A stretch of 64,000 nucleotides of DNA from Streptomyces stelliscabiei (lineage in GTDB: Bacteria > Actinomycetota > Actinomycetes > Streptomycetales > Streptomycetaceae). Made by a program: the position numbers and the translations under genes. The notes below the pieces were generated by a model, which saw nothing but the letters and a program-made list of their open reading frames with translations, made no database searches and was not told the origin of the DNA. Of this stretch, positions 53,034 through 61,231 are shown in pieces; position 1 is the stretch's first letter, and each line of letters begins with the position of its first letter. The stretch is from the NCBI RefSeq assembly GCF_014873495.1, contig NZ_JADBGF010000001.1, forward strand, positions 7,936,001 through 8,000,000, read 5' to 3'.

Positions 53034-53072
53034 GAACACGCATGTACGGCGACGTGCCGTACATGCGTGTTC
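53034..53072 (-). terminator. Terminator of the PhoX-like gene
   Basis: Perfect 17-bp arms (53034-53050, 53056-53072) with a five-base loop, 24 bases beyond the stop. Confidence 0.9.
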
Positions 53073-53095
53073 CCCTCGACTCCGCTCGGCTCGGG

Positions 53096-54469
53096 TCAGG
53101 TGCGTCGCCACGGCCCCGTCACCGCGAAGGTCGTCCCCGGGGTGTAACAGTTGACGTACATCGTCCGGCCGTCGGGGGAGAAGGTGACGCCGGCGAACTC
53201 GCCCCATTCGGGGTCGGTCGGGGTGCCGATGTTCTGGGCGTTGCGGGCCATGGCATAGACCTCGCCGCGGCGGGTGACGCCGTAGACGTGCTGGGCGCCG
53301 TTGCCGTCCTCGCAGACCATGAGGCCGCCGGAGGGGGCGAGGCAGATGTTGTCGGGGGACTCGCCCGGGAGCTGGAGGTCGGTGTCGGGGCCGAAGGCGA
53401 TCACCAGGGTGAGGGTGCGGTGGTCGGGGTCGTAGCGCCAGATCTGGCCGTAGTGGTCGGCGGCCGAACCGTCCGCGCTGCGGGCGAAGGACGAGACGAA
53501 GTACACGCAGCGGCCGCCCCAGTAGCAGCCTTCGAGTTTCTGCGCGTGGGTGATGCCCTTGGGGCCGAAGTCCTGGTGGCGGATGGCCGTCGTCGTGGCC
53601 AGGGGGTCGGGGACGTCGACCCACTCGATGCCGTCGAAGCGGGCTCCGGGCTCCTGGATGGGGGACAGGTCCGGTACGCCGGGCACCCGCATCGCCTGGA
53701 GCCGGCCGCCCGCGCGGAGTGAACCGAGGCCGCCCTTGGGCTTCTCGGGGAGGAAGCGGTAGAAGAGGCCGAAGGGGCGCTGGAAGGCGTCCTCCGTCTC
53801 GTAGACCACTCCGCGCTTGGGGTCGACGGCGATGGCCTCGTGCTGGAAGCGGCCCATCGCGGTCAGGGGCACGGCGCCCGAGCGGCGGGGGTCGGCCGCG
53901 TCCACCTCGAAGATGAAGCCGTGGTCCTTGGTGTAGCCGTTGGTGCCCGCTCTGTCCTCGGTCTCCTCGCAGGTCAGCCAGGTGCCCCACGGGGTGGGCC
54001 CGCCCGCGCAGTTGACGGCCGTGCCTGCGATGGCGACGCCCTCCGCGAGGACCTTGCCGCGGGCGTCGAGCGTCAGCGACGTACAGCCGCCCTTGCCCAT
54101 GGGGTCGTAGGTCAGACCCTCGACCGTGGGGACCGGGACGCGGCCGGTGGCACGGTTCTCGTGGTTGCGGACGAGGTGGACCCGCCCGTGTCTGCCGGGG
54201 AAGGCTGACATGCCGTCGAAGTTGCTGGGGACCAGGCCCTCACCGGAGCGCAGGGCGTCGCCCTCGCGGGAGAGGACCTGATAGCGGAAACCTTTCGGCA
54301 GGTCGAGCAGACCGTTCGGGTCGGGGATCAGGGGGCCGTAGCCGGAGTGGCCGAGGTCGCTCTGCGCGGCGGCCGAGCCCGCGAAGAGTTCGGAGAGGGC
54401 TCCGGTGAACGCGATACCTGCGACGCCTGCGCCGGAACGGGCGAGGGCCTGACGGCGGGTCACTGACAC
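53096..54469 (-). CDS. PhoX/DUF839-type secreted phosphatase
   Basis: 457 residues. Tat signal VTRRQALARSGAGVAG to about residue 35, then a beta-propeller of the PhoX (DUF839) family with repeated metal-site segments: NHENR, TWLTCEETED, GRFQHEAIAVD, VVYETED and EDGNG. PhoX enzymes are calcium/iron alkaline phosphatases releasing phosphate outside the cell. GTG at 54469 is chosen because AAGG lies seven bases before it; the frame continues upstream without support. Phosphate control is expected for this family; a weak PHO-like pair is noted at about 54519-54540. Confidence 0.87.
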   Translation of the reverse strand: MSVTRRQALARSGAGVAGIAFTGALSELFAGSAAAQSDLGHSGYGPLIPDPNGLLDLPKGFRYQVLSREGDALRSGEGLVPSNFDGMSAFPGRHGRVHLVRNHENRATGRVPVPTVEGLTYDPMGKGGCTSLTLDARGKVLAEGVAIAGTAVNCAGGPTPWGTWLTCEETEDRAGTNGYTKDHGFIFEVDAADPRRSGAVPLTAMGRFQHEAIAVDPKRGVVYETEDAFQRPFGLFYRFLPEKPKGGLGSLRAGGRLQAMRVPGVPDLSPIQEPGARFDGIEWVDVPDPLATTTAIRHQDFGPKGITHAQKLEGCYWGGRCVYFVSSFARSADGSAADHYGQIWRYDPDHRTLTLVIAFGPDTDLQLPGESPDNICLAPSGGLMVCEDGNGAQHVYGVTRRGEVYAMARNAQNIGTPTDPEWGEFAGVTFSPDGRTMYVNCYTPGTTFAVTGPWRRT

Positions 54470-54577
54470 GGGACTACCTTCCTGTTGGCGGACAGGATGT
54501 GACCCGCCTGTGTGTATCACGCGGTCACGGCCACGTGAACCACGCGCGTAGAAGGAGGCGGAGGAGTCGCCGCCGTG

Positions 54578-55414
54578 TCACTCGGTCGGCGGGGGCGGGG
54601 ACACGGGGGGCGGGGAGGGTGCCCGGGGCGGCTGGGGCGGGTCCGGCGACGGGCCTGCCTGGGCTCGCTCCAGGAAGCGGAGCAGCTCCACGGGGAAGGG
54701 CAGGACGAGGGTGGAGTTCTTCTCCGCGGCGACCGCCACCACCGTCTGCAGCAGGCGGAGTTGGAGGGCCGCGGGCTGCTCGGACATCTGCTGGGCGGCT
54801 TCCGCGAGCTTCTTGGAGGCCTGCAGCTCCGCGTCGGCGTTGATGATGCGGGCCCGGCGTTCGCGGTCGGCCTCGGCCTGGCGGGCCATGGAGCGTTTCA
54901 TGGTGTCGGGGAGGGAGACGTCCTTGATCTCCACGCGGTCGATCGTGACGCCCCACTCCACGGCGGGGCTGTCGATCATCAGCTCCAGCCCCTGGTTGAG
55001 CTTCTCGCGATTGGAGAGCAGGTCGTCGAGGTCGCTCTTGCCGATGATCGAACGCAGGGAGGTCTGGGCCATCTGGGAGACGGCGAAGCGGTAGTCCTCG
55101 ACCTGGACGACGGCGTTGGCCGCGTCCACGACCTGGAAGTAGACGACCGCGTCGACGCGTACGGTGACGTTGTCGCGGGTGATGCCCTCCTGCGCCGGGA
55201 CGGGCATCGTCACGATCTGCATGTTGACCTTGCGGATGTGGTCGATGCCGGGGACGACCATGGTGAACCCGGGGCTTCTGGGGGCGCCCCGCAGCCGGCC
55301 GAGGCGGAAGACCACGCCCCGCTCGTACTGCTTGACGACCCGGGCCGCGGCGGCGACGTAGACGACCGCGGCGGAGCCGACCGCCGCGGCGGTGATGAGC
55401 AGCGTCTCGACCAT
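54578..55414 (-). CDS. SPFH/band-7 (slipin-type) membrane protein
   Basis: 278 residues. One N-terminal membrane helix (about 4-26), then a band-7 domain about 27-185 (VVKQYERGVVFRLGRL, GFTMVVPGIDHIRKV, TVRVDAVVYFQVVD), a coiled-coil region rich in Ala/Glu (RQAEADRERRARIINADAELQASKK without break) and a Pro-rich tail. Slipins form membrane scaffolds; specific partners unknown. No NfeD gene is adjacent, though these are often paired. ATG at 55414. Confidence 0.9.
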   Translation of the reverse strand: MVETLLITAAAVGSAAVVYVAAAARVVKQYERGVVFRLGRLRGAPRSPGFTMVVPGIDHIRKVNMQIVTMPVPAQEGITRDNVTVRVDAVVYFQVVDAANAVVQVEDYRFAVSQMAQTSLRSIIGKSDLDDLLSNREKLNQGLELMIDSPAVEWGVTIDRVEIKDVSLPDTMKRSMARQAEADRERRARIINADAELQASKKLAEAAQQMSEQPAALQLRLLQTVVAVAAEKNSTLVLPFPVELLRFLERAQAGPSPDPPQPPRAPSPPPVSPPPPTE

Positions 55415-55620
55415 GACGACCCCCTTGAGTCGTCCGCTATCGGTGCGAGTACCACGATATGCCGGAGTCGGGGGGCGGGGCGACTGTCGGCCGGGGGTGG
55501 GTTTCGCTCACCGGTGCCTGCCTGCCGGGGGGCGTGGGGCGCTGCGGAGGGGGTGGCCGTGCGAACGGAGCGGCCCGGTGCCCCGGCGGGTAGGCCGGGG
55601 CACCGGGCGCCGGGGCCGGG

Positions 55621-57195
55621 TCAGGAGGTGCCCGAGGTCGCCTTCTCCAGTTCCGGCACCGTCATGCGTACCGGTTCCGTGCCCGTCGCGCTGTGGCGGG
55701 AGGCCCAGTTCTCCAGGGCCGTGCGGCAGGCGTGGTCGAGGTGGTGCAGGCCGGTGAGGTGGAGCTCCACCGGGCGGTCCTGGGGGAGGGACTCCAGGTT
55801 GTCGAGGATCTTCGGCAGGCGCAGGAAGGTCGCGTTGCCGGAGAGGTGGGCCTGGACGGGCCCGGCGCCCTTGTCGACGACCTCCAGCCTGATGTGCGAG
55901 GCCTCCCAGGCGGTCTTGGCCACGGAGAGGGCCAGACCGATCAGCACGCCCTCGAACATGTTGACCGCGACGATCGCCACCGCCGTGGCCACCAGGATCA
56001 GCGCCTCGCCCCGGTGGGTGCGCCACAGGGAGGCGACCTCACGGAACGGGATCAGCTTGAAGCCCGCGTGGACGAGGATGCCGGCCAGGGCGGGCAGCGG
56101 GATCAGGGCGAGGGCGCCCGGCAGCAGGGCCGCGAAGAGCAGCAGCCAGACGCCGTGCAGCACCCGGGACGCCTTCGTCCGCGCGCCGGCCTGGAGGTTG
56201 GCGGAGCTGCGCACGATCACGGCCGTCATCGGCAGCGCGCCCAGCAGCCCGCACACGGTGTTGCCCGCGCCCTGGGCCATCAGCTCCTTGTCGTAGGCGG
56301 TGCGCGGACCGTCGTGCATCCGGTCCACGGCCGCCGCGCTGAACAGGCTCTCGGCGGAGGCGATGAGGGTGAAGGCGAGGATCGTGCCGAGGATCGCCAC
56401 GTCCGCCAGCCGGCCGAACGCGTCGAGGCCGGGGGGCTGGATGGCGTCCAGCAGGCCCTTCACCTCGACGTTCGCCACCGGCAGGTTGAGGGCGAGGCCG
56501 GCGAGCGTGGCCAGCAGGACCGCGACGAGGGCGCCGGGGACCAGCTGGGCCTTCTTCGGCAGGCGCTTCCACAGCACCATCACGGCGACGGTGCCCGCGC
56601 CGATCGCCAGCGAGGCCAGCGCGGCGGTGGAGCCGAGTGCGTCGGCGGCGGCGCCGGGCAGGCCCGTGATCTTGTCGATGCCGGAGGCGGGGGCCTTCAG
56701 ACCGGCCGCCGCGTAGAGCTGGCCAGCGATGATCACGAGGCCGATGCCGGCGAGCATGCCCTCGACGACGGAGACGGATATCGCGCGGAACCAGCGGCCC
56801 AGCCTCAGCGCGCCCATGGCGAGCTGGAGCAGACCGGCGGCGAGCACGATCACCCCGAGGGCGGGCAGCCCGAACTGGCGTACGGCCTCGAAGACCAGCA
56901 CGGTCAGACCGGCCGCCGGGCCGGAGACCTGGAGGCTGCTGCCGGGCATCAGACCGGCGACGAGACCGCCCACGATGCCGGTGACCAGGCCGAGTTCGGC
57001 CGGGACACCGGAGGCGACGGCGACGCCCACGCACAGCGGGAGGGCGACCAGGAACACGACGAGCGAGGCGCCGAAGTCCTGCCGCAGATGGGGGAACTTG
57101 GATATGAGGGGGGACGCGGACGAGGTGGGGGGCATGGAGGTCCTGGAACTCTCGGAGGGCTGTTCGGTCGTCTCGGACACCTGGCCGTCGCTCAC
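55621..57195 (-). CDS. SulP-family anion transporter with STAS domain
   Basis: 524 residues. About 10-12 membrane helices from residue 40 (FGASLVVFLVALPLCVGVA, PGSSLQVSGPAAGLTVLVFE) and a C-terminal STAS domain about 430-515 (LHHLDHACRTALENW). SulP proteins move sulfate, bicarbonate or other anions. The GTG start overlaps the carbonic anhydrase stop by four bases (GTGA), so the two are co-translated, which favours bicarbonate uptake like BicA (inference). Confidence 0.92.
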   Translation of the reverse strand: MSDGQVSETTEQPSESSRTSMPPTSSASPLISKFPHLRQDFGASLVVFLVALPLCVGVAVASGVPAELGLVTGIVGGLVAGLMPGSSLQVSGPAAGLTVLVFEAVRQFGLPALGVIVLAAGLLQLAMGALRLGRWFRAISVSVVEGMLAGIGLVIIAGQLYAAAGLKAPASGIDKITGLPGAAADALGSTAALASLAIGAGTVAVMVLWKRLPKKAQLVPGALVAVLLATLAGLALNLPVANVEVKGLLDAIQPPGLDAFGRLADVAILGTILAFTLIASAESLFSAAAVDRMHDGPRTAYDKELMAQGAGNTVCGLLGALPMTAVIVRSSANLQAGARTKASRVLHGVWLLLFAALLPGALALIPLPALAGILVHAGFKLIPFREVASLWRTHRGEALILVATAVAIVAVNMFEGVLIGLALSVAKTAWEASHIRLEVVDKGAGPVQAHLSGNATFLRLPKILDNLESLPQDRPVELHLTGLHHLDHACRTALENWASRHSATGTEPVRMTVPELEKATSGTS

Positions 57196-57770
57196 AGGGT
57201 CTCGAACCGGTCGGTGTCCGCGCGGTGCTCGCGCACCGCACCGGTGTGGACCTCGTAGTACCAGCCACGCAGCCGCAGCCGGCCGTCCGTGAGGCGCTTC
57301 TCCACGCAGGGGTAGGAGCGCAGGCGCAGGAGCTGGCTGAGGACGTGGTTCTGCACTCCGTCGGCGACGGTCGGGTCCTCGACGGCCCCCTCGGGGCGCG
57401 GGGTGGCGTGGGTCAGCCAGTCGCGCACGGCCGGTACGGCGTCCAGGTCGTCGCCGCGCACCAGGGCGCCGACGGCGCCGCAGTGCGAGTGGCCGCAGAC
57501 CACGATGTCGGTGACGCCGAGGACCTCCACGGCGTACTCGATGGTGGCCGTCTCGCCGGTGGGGCGGTCGGGGGTGTACGGGGGGACGATGTTGCCGGCG
57601 GTGCGCAGCTCGAAGAGCTCGCCGGGGCGGGCGCCCGTGATCAAGGCCGGGACGACCCGCGAGTCGGAGCAGGTGATGAACAGGACCTCGGGGGACTGGC
57701 CTTCGGCCAGCCTGGCGAACTCCTCAGGGCGCTGTCCGAAGGTACGGGCGTTGTCGATGAGGGGCTGCAT
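57192..57770 (-). CDS. Beta-class carbonic anhydrase
   Basis: 192 residues. Zinc ligands Cys34 (ITCSDSR), His94 and Cys97 (CGHSHCGA), and the Asp36-Arg38 dyad are all intact. Interconverts CO2 and bicarbonate in the cytoplasm. ATG at 57770; GGAGGAG lies slightly further upstream than usual and the frame could extend 18 codons, but that part is low-complexity. Translationally coupled to the SulP gene. Confidence 0.93.
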   Translation of the reverse strand: MQPLIDNARTFGQRPEEFARLAEGQSPEVLFITCSDSRVVPALITGARPGELFELRTAGNIVPPYTPDRPTGETATIEYAVEVLGVTDIVVCGHSHCGAVGALVRGDDLDAVPAVRDWLTHATPRPEGAVEDPTVADGVQNHVLSQLLRLRSYPCVEKRLTDGRLRLRGWYYEVHTGAVREHRADTDRFETL

Positions 57771-57851
57771 GATGTGGTGACTCCTCCTGGCGCGCCTCGG
57801 TGGCGCGTCGGGCTTGCACGGCAAGGTGTGGGGGGAACGGGCCGACGTGGC

Positions 57852-58250
57852 TCAGCAGCGGAAGACCTGGAGGGCGGCCGGGGTGTGGGCCGCGCGGGAT
57901 CTCGCCGCCCGGTGGTGCCGGGGCGAGGGCTGTTCGGGCCGGCTCGCGGCCGCCGGGTCCTCCTCCCGCGACGGACGCGCGGGGGGCCCTGGGACGGTGT
58001 GCGGTGCCGCGCGATGCCGGTCGCGGGTGCGGAGCGGACCGGTCGGGTCCTGGGCGGGTGTGCACGAGCGGTGGGTGGCCGCCTTGTCACGCACCGGCTT
58101 CGCGGTGGGGGTGTTTCCGGGCTCGGTTTTGGCCTTGGTGTGACCAGGTGTGTGCGCGGCTGCGAAGGAAGCCGCGGGAGCGAAGAACGTGAGGGTGAGC
58201 AGGACGGCGGCTAGGGCCGAAAGGGCGGTCCGGGTCGTCGTACCACGCAA
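57852..58250 (-). CDS. Small secreted His/Pro/Arg-rich protein
   Basis: 132 residues from a TTG at 58250, chosen because GGAGGAGG lies six bases upstream and a signal peptide follows at once (TTRTALSALAAVLLTLTFFAPAASFA without break). The mature part is hydrophilic, Pro/Arg/His-rich and disordered-looking, with two cysteines, one at the very C-terminus (VFRC). No family recognised. Its promoter contains three 11-bp direct repeats and an 11-bp inverted repeat (58308-58376), so it appears tightly regulated. Located just before the carbonic anhydrase gene, 81 bases away. Confidence 0.65.
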   Translation of the reverse strand: MRGTTTRTALSALAAVLLTLTFFAPAASFAAAHTPGHTKAKTEPGNTPTAKPVRDKAATHRSCTPAQDPTGPLRTRDRHRAAPHTVPGPPARPSREEDPAAASRPEQPSPRHHRAARSRAAHTPAALQVFRC

Positions 58251-58307
58251 TAGGGGCCTCCTCCCTGGCAGTTCTCGGTGTCTCCCACGCGTCGACGGTT
58301 GCCTGAC

Positions 58308-58342
58308 TTGGTCAACCATTGGTCAACCGCTGGTCAAGAAAC
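58308..58342 (-). promoter_or_regulatory. 11-bp phased direct repeats (TTGGTCAACC) before the small secreted gene
   Basis: TTGGTCAACC at 58308-58317 and 58319-58328, and CTGGTCAAGA at 58330-58339, each 11 bases apart. The period and GGTCA core resemble PHO-box direct-repeat units or SARP-type repeats. Confidence 0.55.
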
Positions 58343-58344
58343 AC

Positions 58345-58376
58345 GTTAACCCTGCGAAGTTGTTTGCAGGGTTAAC
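58345..58376. promoter_or_regulatory. 11-bp perfect inverted repeat GTTAACCCTGC/GCAGGGTTAAC
   Basis: Arms 58345-58355 and 58366-58376, 10-base AT-rich spacer; adjacent to the direct repeats. Too AT-rich for a typical terminator here, so an operator is favoured. Confidence 0.55.
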
Positions 58377-58485
58377 TTAACGTTGCGAGCTGAAGAGAGC
58401 CTGAAAAGCGAGGGCGGGTTGGCCGGAATCGACCCTTGACCTGGGGGAGTTCGTCAGGGGCGGTTCGTGATCGGCGCCGGTGGGG

Positions 58486-59592
58486 TCAGTGCTCCACGAG
58501 TCGCCCGGCGTCCCGCGCGAGGGCGGTGAGGCGGGATATGGCGCGGAAGTACTTCTTGCGGTAGCCGCCGTTCAGCATCTCCTCGCTGAACAACCGGTCG
58601 AAGGGCATCCCCGAGGCGAGCACGGGCACCTCGCGGTCGTACAGCCGGTCGGCGAGCACCACGAGGCGCAGGGCCGTGGACTGGTCCGGGACCGGCTGGA
58701 CGTCGGTCAGGCACACCGCTTTCAGGCCGTCCGTGAGGGCGCCGTACCGGCTGGGGTGGACGCGCGCGAGGTGGCCCAGCAGATGCGGGAAATCGTCGAG
58801 CGAGGCGCCCTCGGTGGCGTACGCCGCCTTGGTGACCTCCTCGTCGGAGTACGGTGCCGGGGCCTCGGGCAGGCCGCGGTGGCGGTAGTCCTCACCGTCG
58901 ATGCGCAGGGAGCGGAAGTGGGCCGACAGGCCCTGGATCTCCCGCAGGAAGTCGACCGACGCGAACCGGCCCTCACCGAGCTTGCCCGGCAGTGTGTTCG
59001 AGGTGGCGGCCAGGGCCACCCCCGCGTCGACCAGCTTGCCGAGCAGGGTCGACACGAGGACGGTGTCGCCCGGGTCGTCCAGCTCGAACTCGTCGATGCA
59101 CAGCAGGCGGTGCCCGGAGAGCGTCTGGACCGTCTTCTGGAAACCGAGGGCGCCGACCAGGTTCGTCAGCTCCACGAAGGTGCCGAAGGCCTTGAGGGAG
59201 GGCTCGGCCGGGGTGGCATGCCAGAGGGAGGCGAGGAGGTGGGTCTTGCCGACGCCGTAGCCGCCGTCCAGGTAGACACCGCGGGGGCCCGCCGGGACCT
59301 TGGGGGCCTTCGCCCTGCCGAAGCCGAAGAAGCCGCGCCTGCCCGCGCCGGTCGCGTGGGCCCCGCCGAGGCCCGCGGCGAAGCCGCTCAGGACGCGGAC
59401 GGCCTCGGTCTGGCTGGGCTGGTTCGGGTCCGGGAGGTAGGTGTCGAAGCGCACCGAGTCGAAGCGGGGTGGCGGCACCATCTCGGCGACGAGCCGGTCC
59501 GCGGGGACGTGGGGCTCGCGGGTGCACAGGGACGAGGGGGCCGCTTCGGGTATCGGGCCGATTCCGGACACGGTGGCTGAGGACGACGACAC
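58486..59592 (-). CDS. zapE: ZapE/AFG1-like P-loop ATPase
   Basis: 368 residues from the GTG at 59592. Walker A GGYGVGKTHLLASLW, Walker B RLLCIDEFELDD, and sensor AATSNTLPGKL; N-terminal RFDTYLPDPNQPSQ and a C-terminal FDRLFSEEMLNGGYRKKYFRAISRL block are typical of the AFG1/ZapE family, which in other bacteria affects the divisome. In Gram-positives its role is undefined. The frame continues to an ATG at 59631 but that would overlap the divergent reductase start, so an internal start is more likely. Confidence 0.87.
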   Translation of the reverse strand: MSSSSATVSGIGPIPEAAPSSLCTREPHVPADRLVAEMVPPPRFDSVRFDTYLPDPNQPSQTEAVRVLSGFAAGLGGAHATGAGRRGFFGFGRAKAPKVPAGPRGVYLDGGYGVGKTHLLASLWHATPAEPSLKAFGTFVELTNLVGALGFQKTVQTLSGHRLLCIDEFELDDPGDTVLVSTLLGKLVDAGVALAATSNTLPGKLGEGRFASVDFLREIQGLSAHFRSLRIDGEDYRHRGLPEAPAPYSDEEVTKAAYATEGASLDDFPHLLGHLARVHPSRYGALTDGLKAVCLTDVQPVPDQSTALRLVVLADRLYDREVPVLASGMPFDRLFSEEMLNGGYRKKYFRAISRLTALARDAGRLVEH

Positions 59593-59629
59593 GGTTACCG
59601 AGTCTAAGGGTCGTGCCACACTGCACGAC

Positions 59630-60460
59630 ATGCGACGCCTGTTCCCTGTGACCGAAGAGACAGCGGCCCCGACGCGCCAAGTGGCCGGTGGTGCGCATGC
59701 GCCTGAGGTGCGAGCACCGGACGTCGTCGACCGGGAGTGGAGTCTCGGTGAGCTGGCCGCCGCGTACGCCTATCCCGAGTCGGCGTCCGGGGGGAGCGAG
59801 CCGTGGATGCGGGTCAACATGGTGTCCACGCTCGACGGCGCCGCCCAGCACGGCGGACGCTCGCAGCCGATCTCCGGCGACGCCGACATGCGGATCTTCG
59901 GCACACTGCGGGGGCTCGCGGACGTGGTGGTCGTCGGCGCGGAGACGGTACGTCAGGAGGGGTACCGTCCGGCACGGGCGCGCGAGGCGTTCGCCGAGGC
60001 GCGCCGGGCGGCCGGACAGACGCCCGCGCCGGCCGTCGCCGTGGTGAGCGCGAGCCTGGACCTGGACTTCTCGCTGCCGTTGTTCAGCTCGCCCTCGGTC
60101 CCCACCCTCCTGCTGACCGGTGCCGCCGCCGCCCCCGACCGGGTCGCCGCCGCCGAGAAGGCGGGCGTCCGGGTCGTGGTCGCCGGGGACGGCACGGGCG
60201 TCGATCCCGCGCGGGCCGTACGGGCCCTCGCCGGTCTGGGGCTGACCCGGCTGCTCGGCGAGGGCGGGCCCCGGCTGCTGGGCCAGCTGATCGCCTCCGA
60301 CGTACTCGACGAACTGTGCCTGACCGTGTCGCCGATGCTCACGGCCGGGGACGCCCAGCGGATCGCCGGGGGCCCCTCCGTACCGGTGCCCAAGCGCTTC
60401 GCGCTGGCCTCGCTGCTGGAGGAGGCCGGGTTCCTGTTCGGTCGTTACCGTCGCACGTGA
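59630..60460 (+). CDS. RibD C-terminal-like pyrimidine reductase
   Basis: 276 residues. Dihydrofolate-reductase-like RibD_C domain about 60-270: WMRVNMVSTLDGAAQ, ISGDADMRIFGTLRGLADVVVVGAETVRQEGY and LGLTRLLGEGGPRLLGQL. Such enzymes reduce the ribosyl side chain of a pyrimidine in riboflavin synthesis or act on related substrates; the deaminase half is absent, and no other rib genes are near, so the substrate is uncertain. ATG at 59630. Confidence 0.87.
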   Translation: MRRLFPVTEETAAPTRQVAGGAHAPEVRAPDVVDREWSLGELAAAYAYPESASGGSEPWMRVNMVSTLDGAAQHGGRSQPISGDADMRIFGTLRGLADVVVVGAETVRQEGYRPARAREAFAEARRAAGQTPAPAVAVVSASLDLDFSLPLFSSPSVPTLLLTGAAAAPDRVAAAEKAGVRVVVAGDGTGVDPARAVRALAGLGLTRLLGEGGPRLLGQLIASDVLDELCLTVSPMLTAGDAQRIAGGPSVPVPKRFALASLLEEAGFLFGRYRRT

Positions 60461-60557
60461 AAGCGGGCGGAACCTACCGTTCCGTTCAGCTTTCGCCGGG
60501 CACACTAGAACCCTGAGGAGTGAGGGCCCGCGGGGCCCTCCGATTAGAAGGGCGCCT

Positions 60558-61037
60558 GTGGTGTCGTTCACGAGCGTATTGATGATCGAGAAGGCTCTGA
60601 CGTCGGCGGACGTGGAGTTCGTCACGACCCTGCACGGCGACGAGCGTGCCTTCTTCCATGTGCTGCTCCAGCCGCGGGGCAATCAGGCCGACCGGTTGCT
60701 GCGGGCCGTCGACGACCTCGCTCTCGGTGAGCTGGACGAGGCGGCGAAGGAAGGGGAGACGCCGGAGGGGGAGCAGGCGCTGGACGCCGGGGAGCGGGCA
60801 CTGGAGGTGTCGTTGCAGGCGCTGCGAGGGGCCGGGAGTCCGGCGGAGGGGCGGCTGATCGAGGATCACCCGCTGGACGCGCTGAAGTCGCTGGTGGAGG
60901 AGGTGGGGGCCGATGAGGTGCTGGTGCTCACCGATCCCCACTACGTGGAGGAGTTCTTCCACCGGGACTGGGCTTCTCGGGCACGGCACAAGGTCGGGGT
61001 GCCGGTGTTGAAGCTGTTCTCGCACAGTCGGGCCTGA
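60558..61037 (+). CDS. Conserved hypothetical protein (legacy IGPS label likely wrong)
   Basis: 159 residues. No TIM-barrel or IGPS motif. The N-terminus FTSVLMIEKALTSADVEFVTTLHGDERAFFHVLLQPRG and the C-terminal VLVLTDPHYVEEFFHRDWASRARH resemble a UspA/NTP-binding-like alpha/beta fold conserved in actinobacteria, often labelled indole-3-glycerol phosphate synthase in databases. Starts at GTG 60558 or 60561. Ends in a strong terminator-repeat unit before murC. Confidence 0.75.
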   Translation: MVSFTSVLMIEKALTSADVEFVTTLHGDERAFFHVLLQPRGNQADRLLRAVDDLALGELDEAAKEGETPEGEQALDAGERALEVSLQALRGAGSPAEGRLIEDHPLDALKSLVEEVGADEVLVLTDPHYVEEFFHRDWASRARHKVGVPVLKLFSHSRA

Positions 61038-61058
61038 GGGCACTCGGCGCCGTAGGGG

Positions 61059-61113
61059 GCTGTGGCGGGTGCGGGTCCGTCGTGGCTGTTCGCGCGGTTC
61101 CCCGCGCCCCTGA
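61059..61113 (+). repeat. Dispersed intergenic repeat, copy 3
   Basis: CGCGCGGTTCCCCGCGCCCCTGA core (61091-61113), third family member; its 3' end forms the left arm of the terminator. Confidence 0.6.
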
Positions 61114-61145
61114 ACGGCGGCTGCGCCGCCTGCCAGGGGCGCGGG
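61101..61145 (+). terminator. Terminator upstream of murC
   Basis: 12-bp arms CCCGCGCCCCTG (61101-61112) and CAGGGGCGCGGG (61134-61145), with inner GGCGGC/GCCGCC. Confidence 0.85.
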
Positions 61146-61231
61146 CCGCCGGCGGCGGTTGTAGGGGGCCCCTACGGCAGGCAATAGGCTGAGGGGGTTC
61201 ATCGGCTTCGTACGTCACCTGGAGAACAGAC

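Noticed and set aside
60558..61037. Indole-3-glycerol phosphate synthase
   Set aside because: Too short and lacks the TIM barrel and catalytic Lys/Glu of TrpC.
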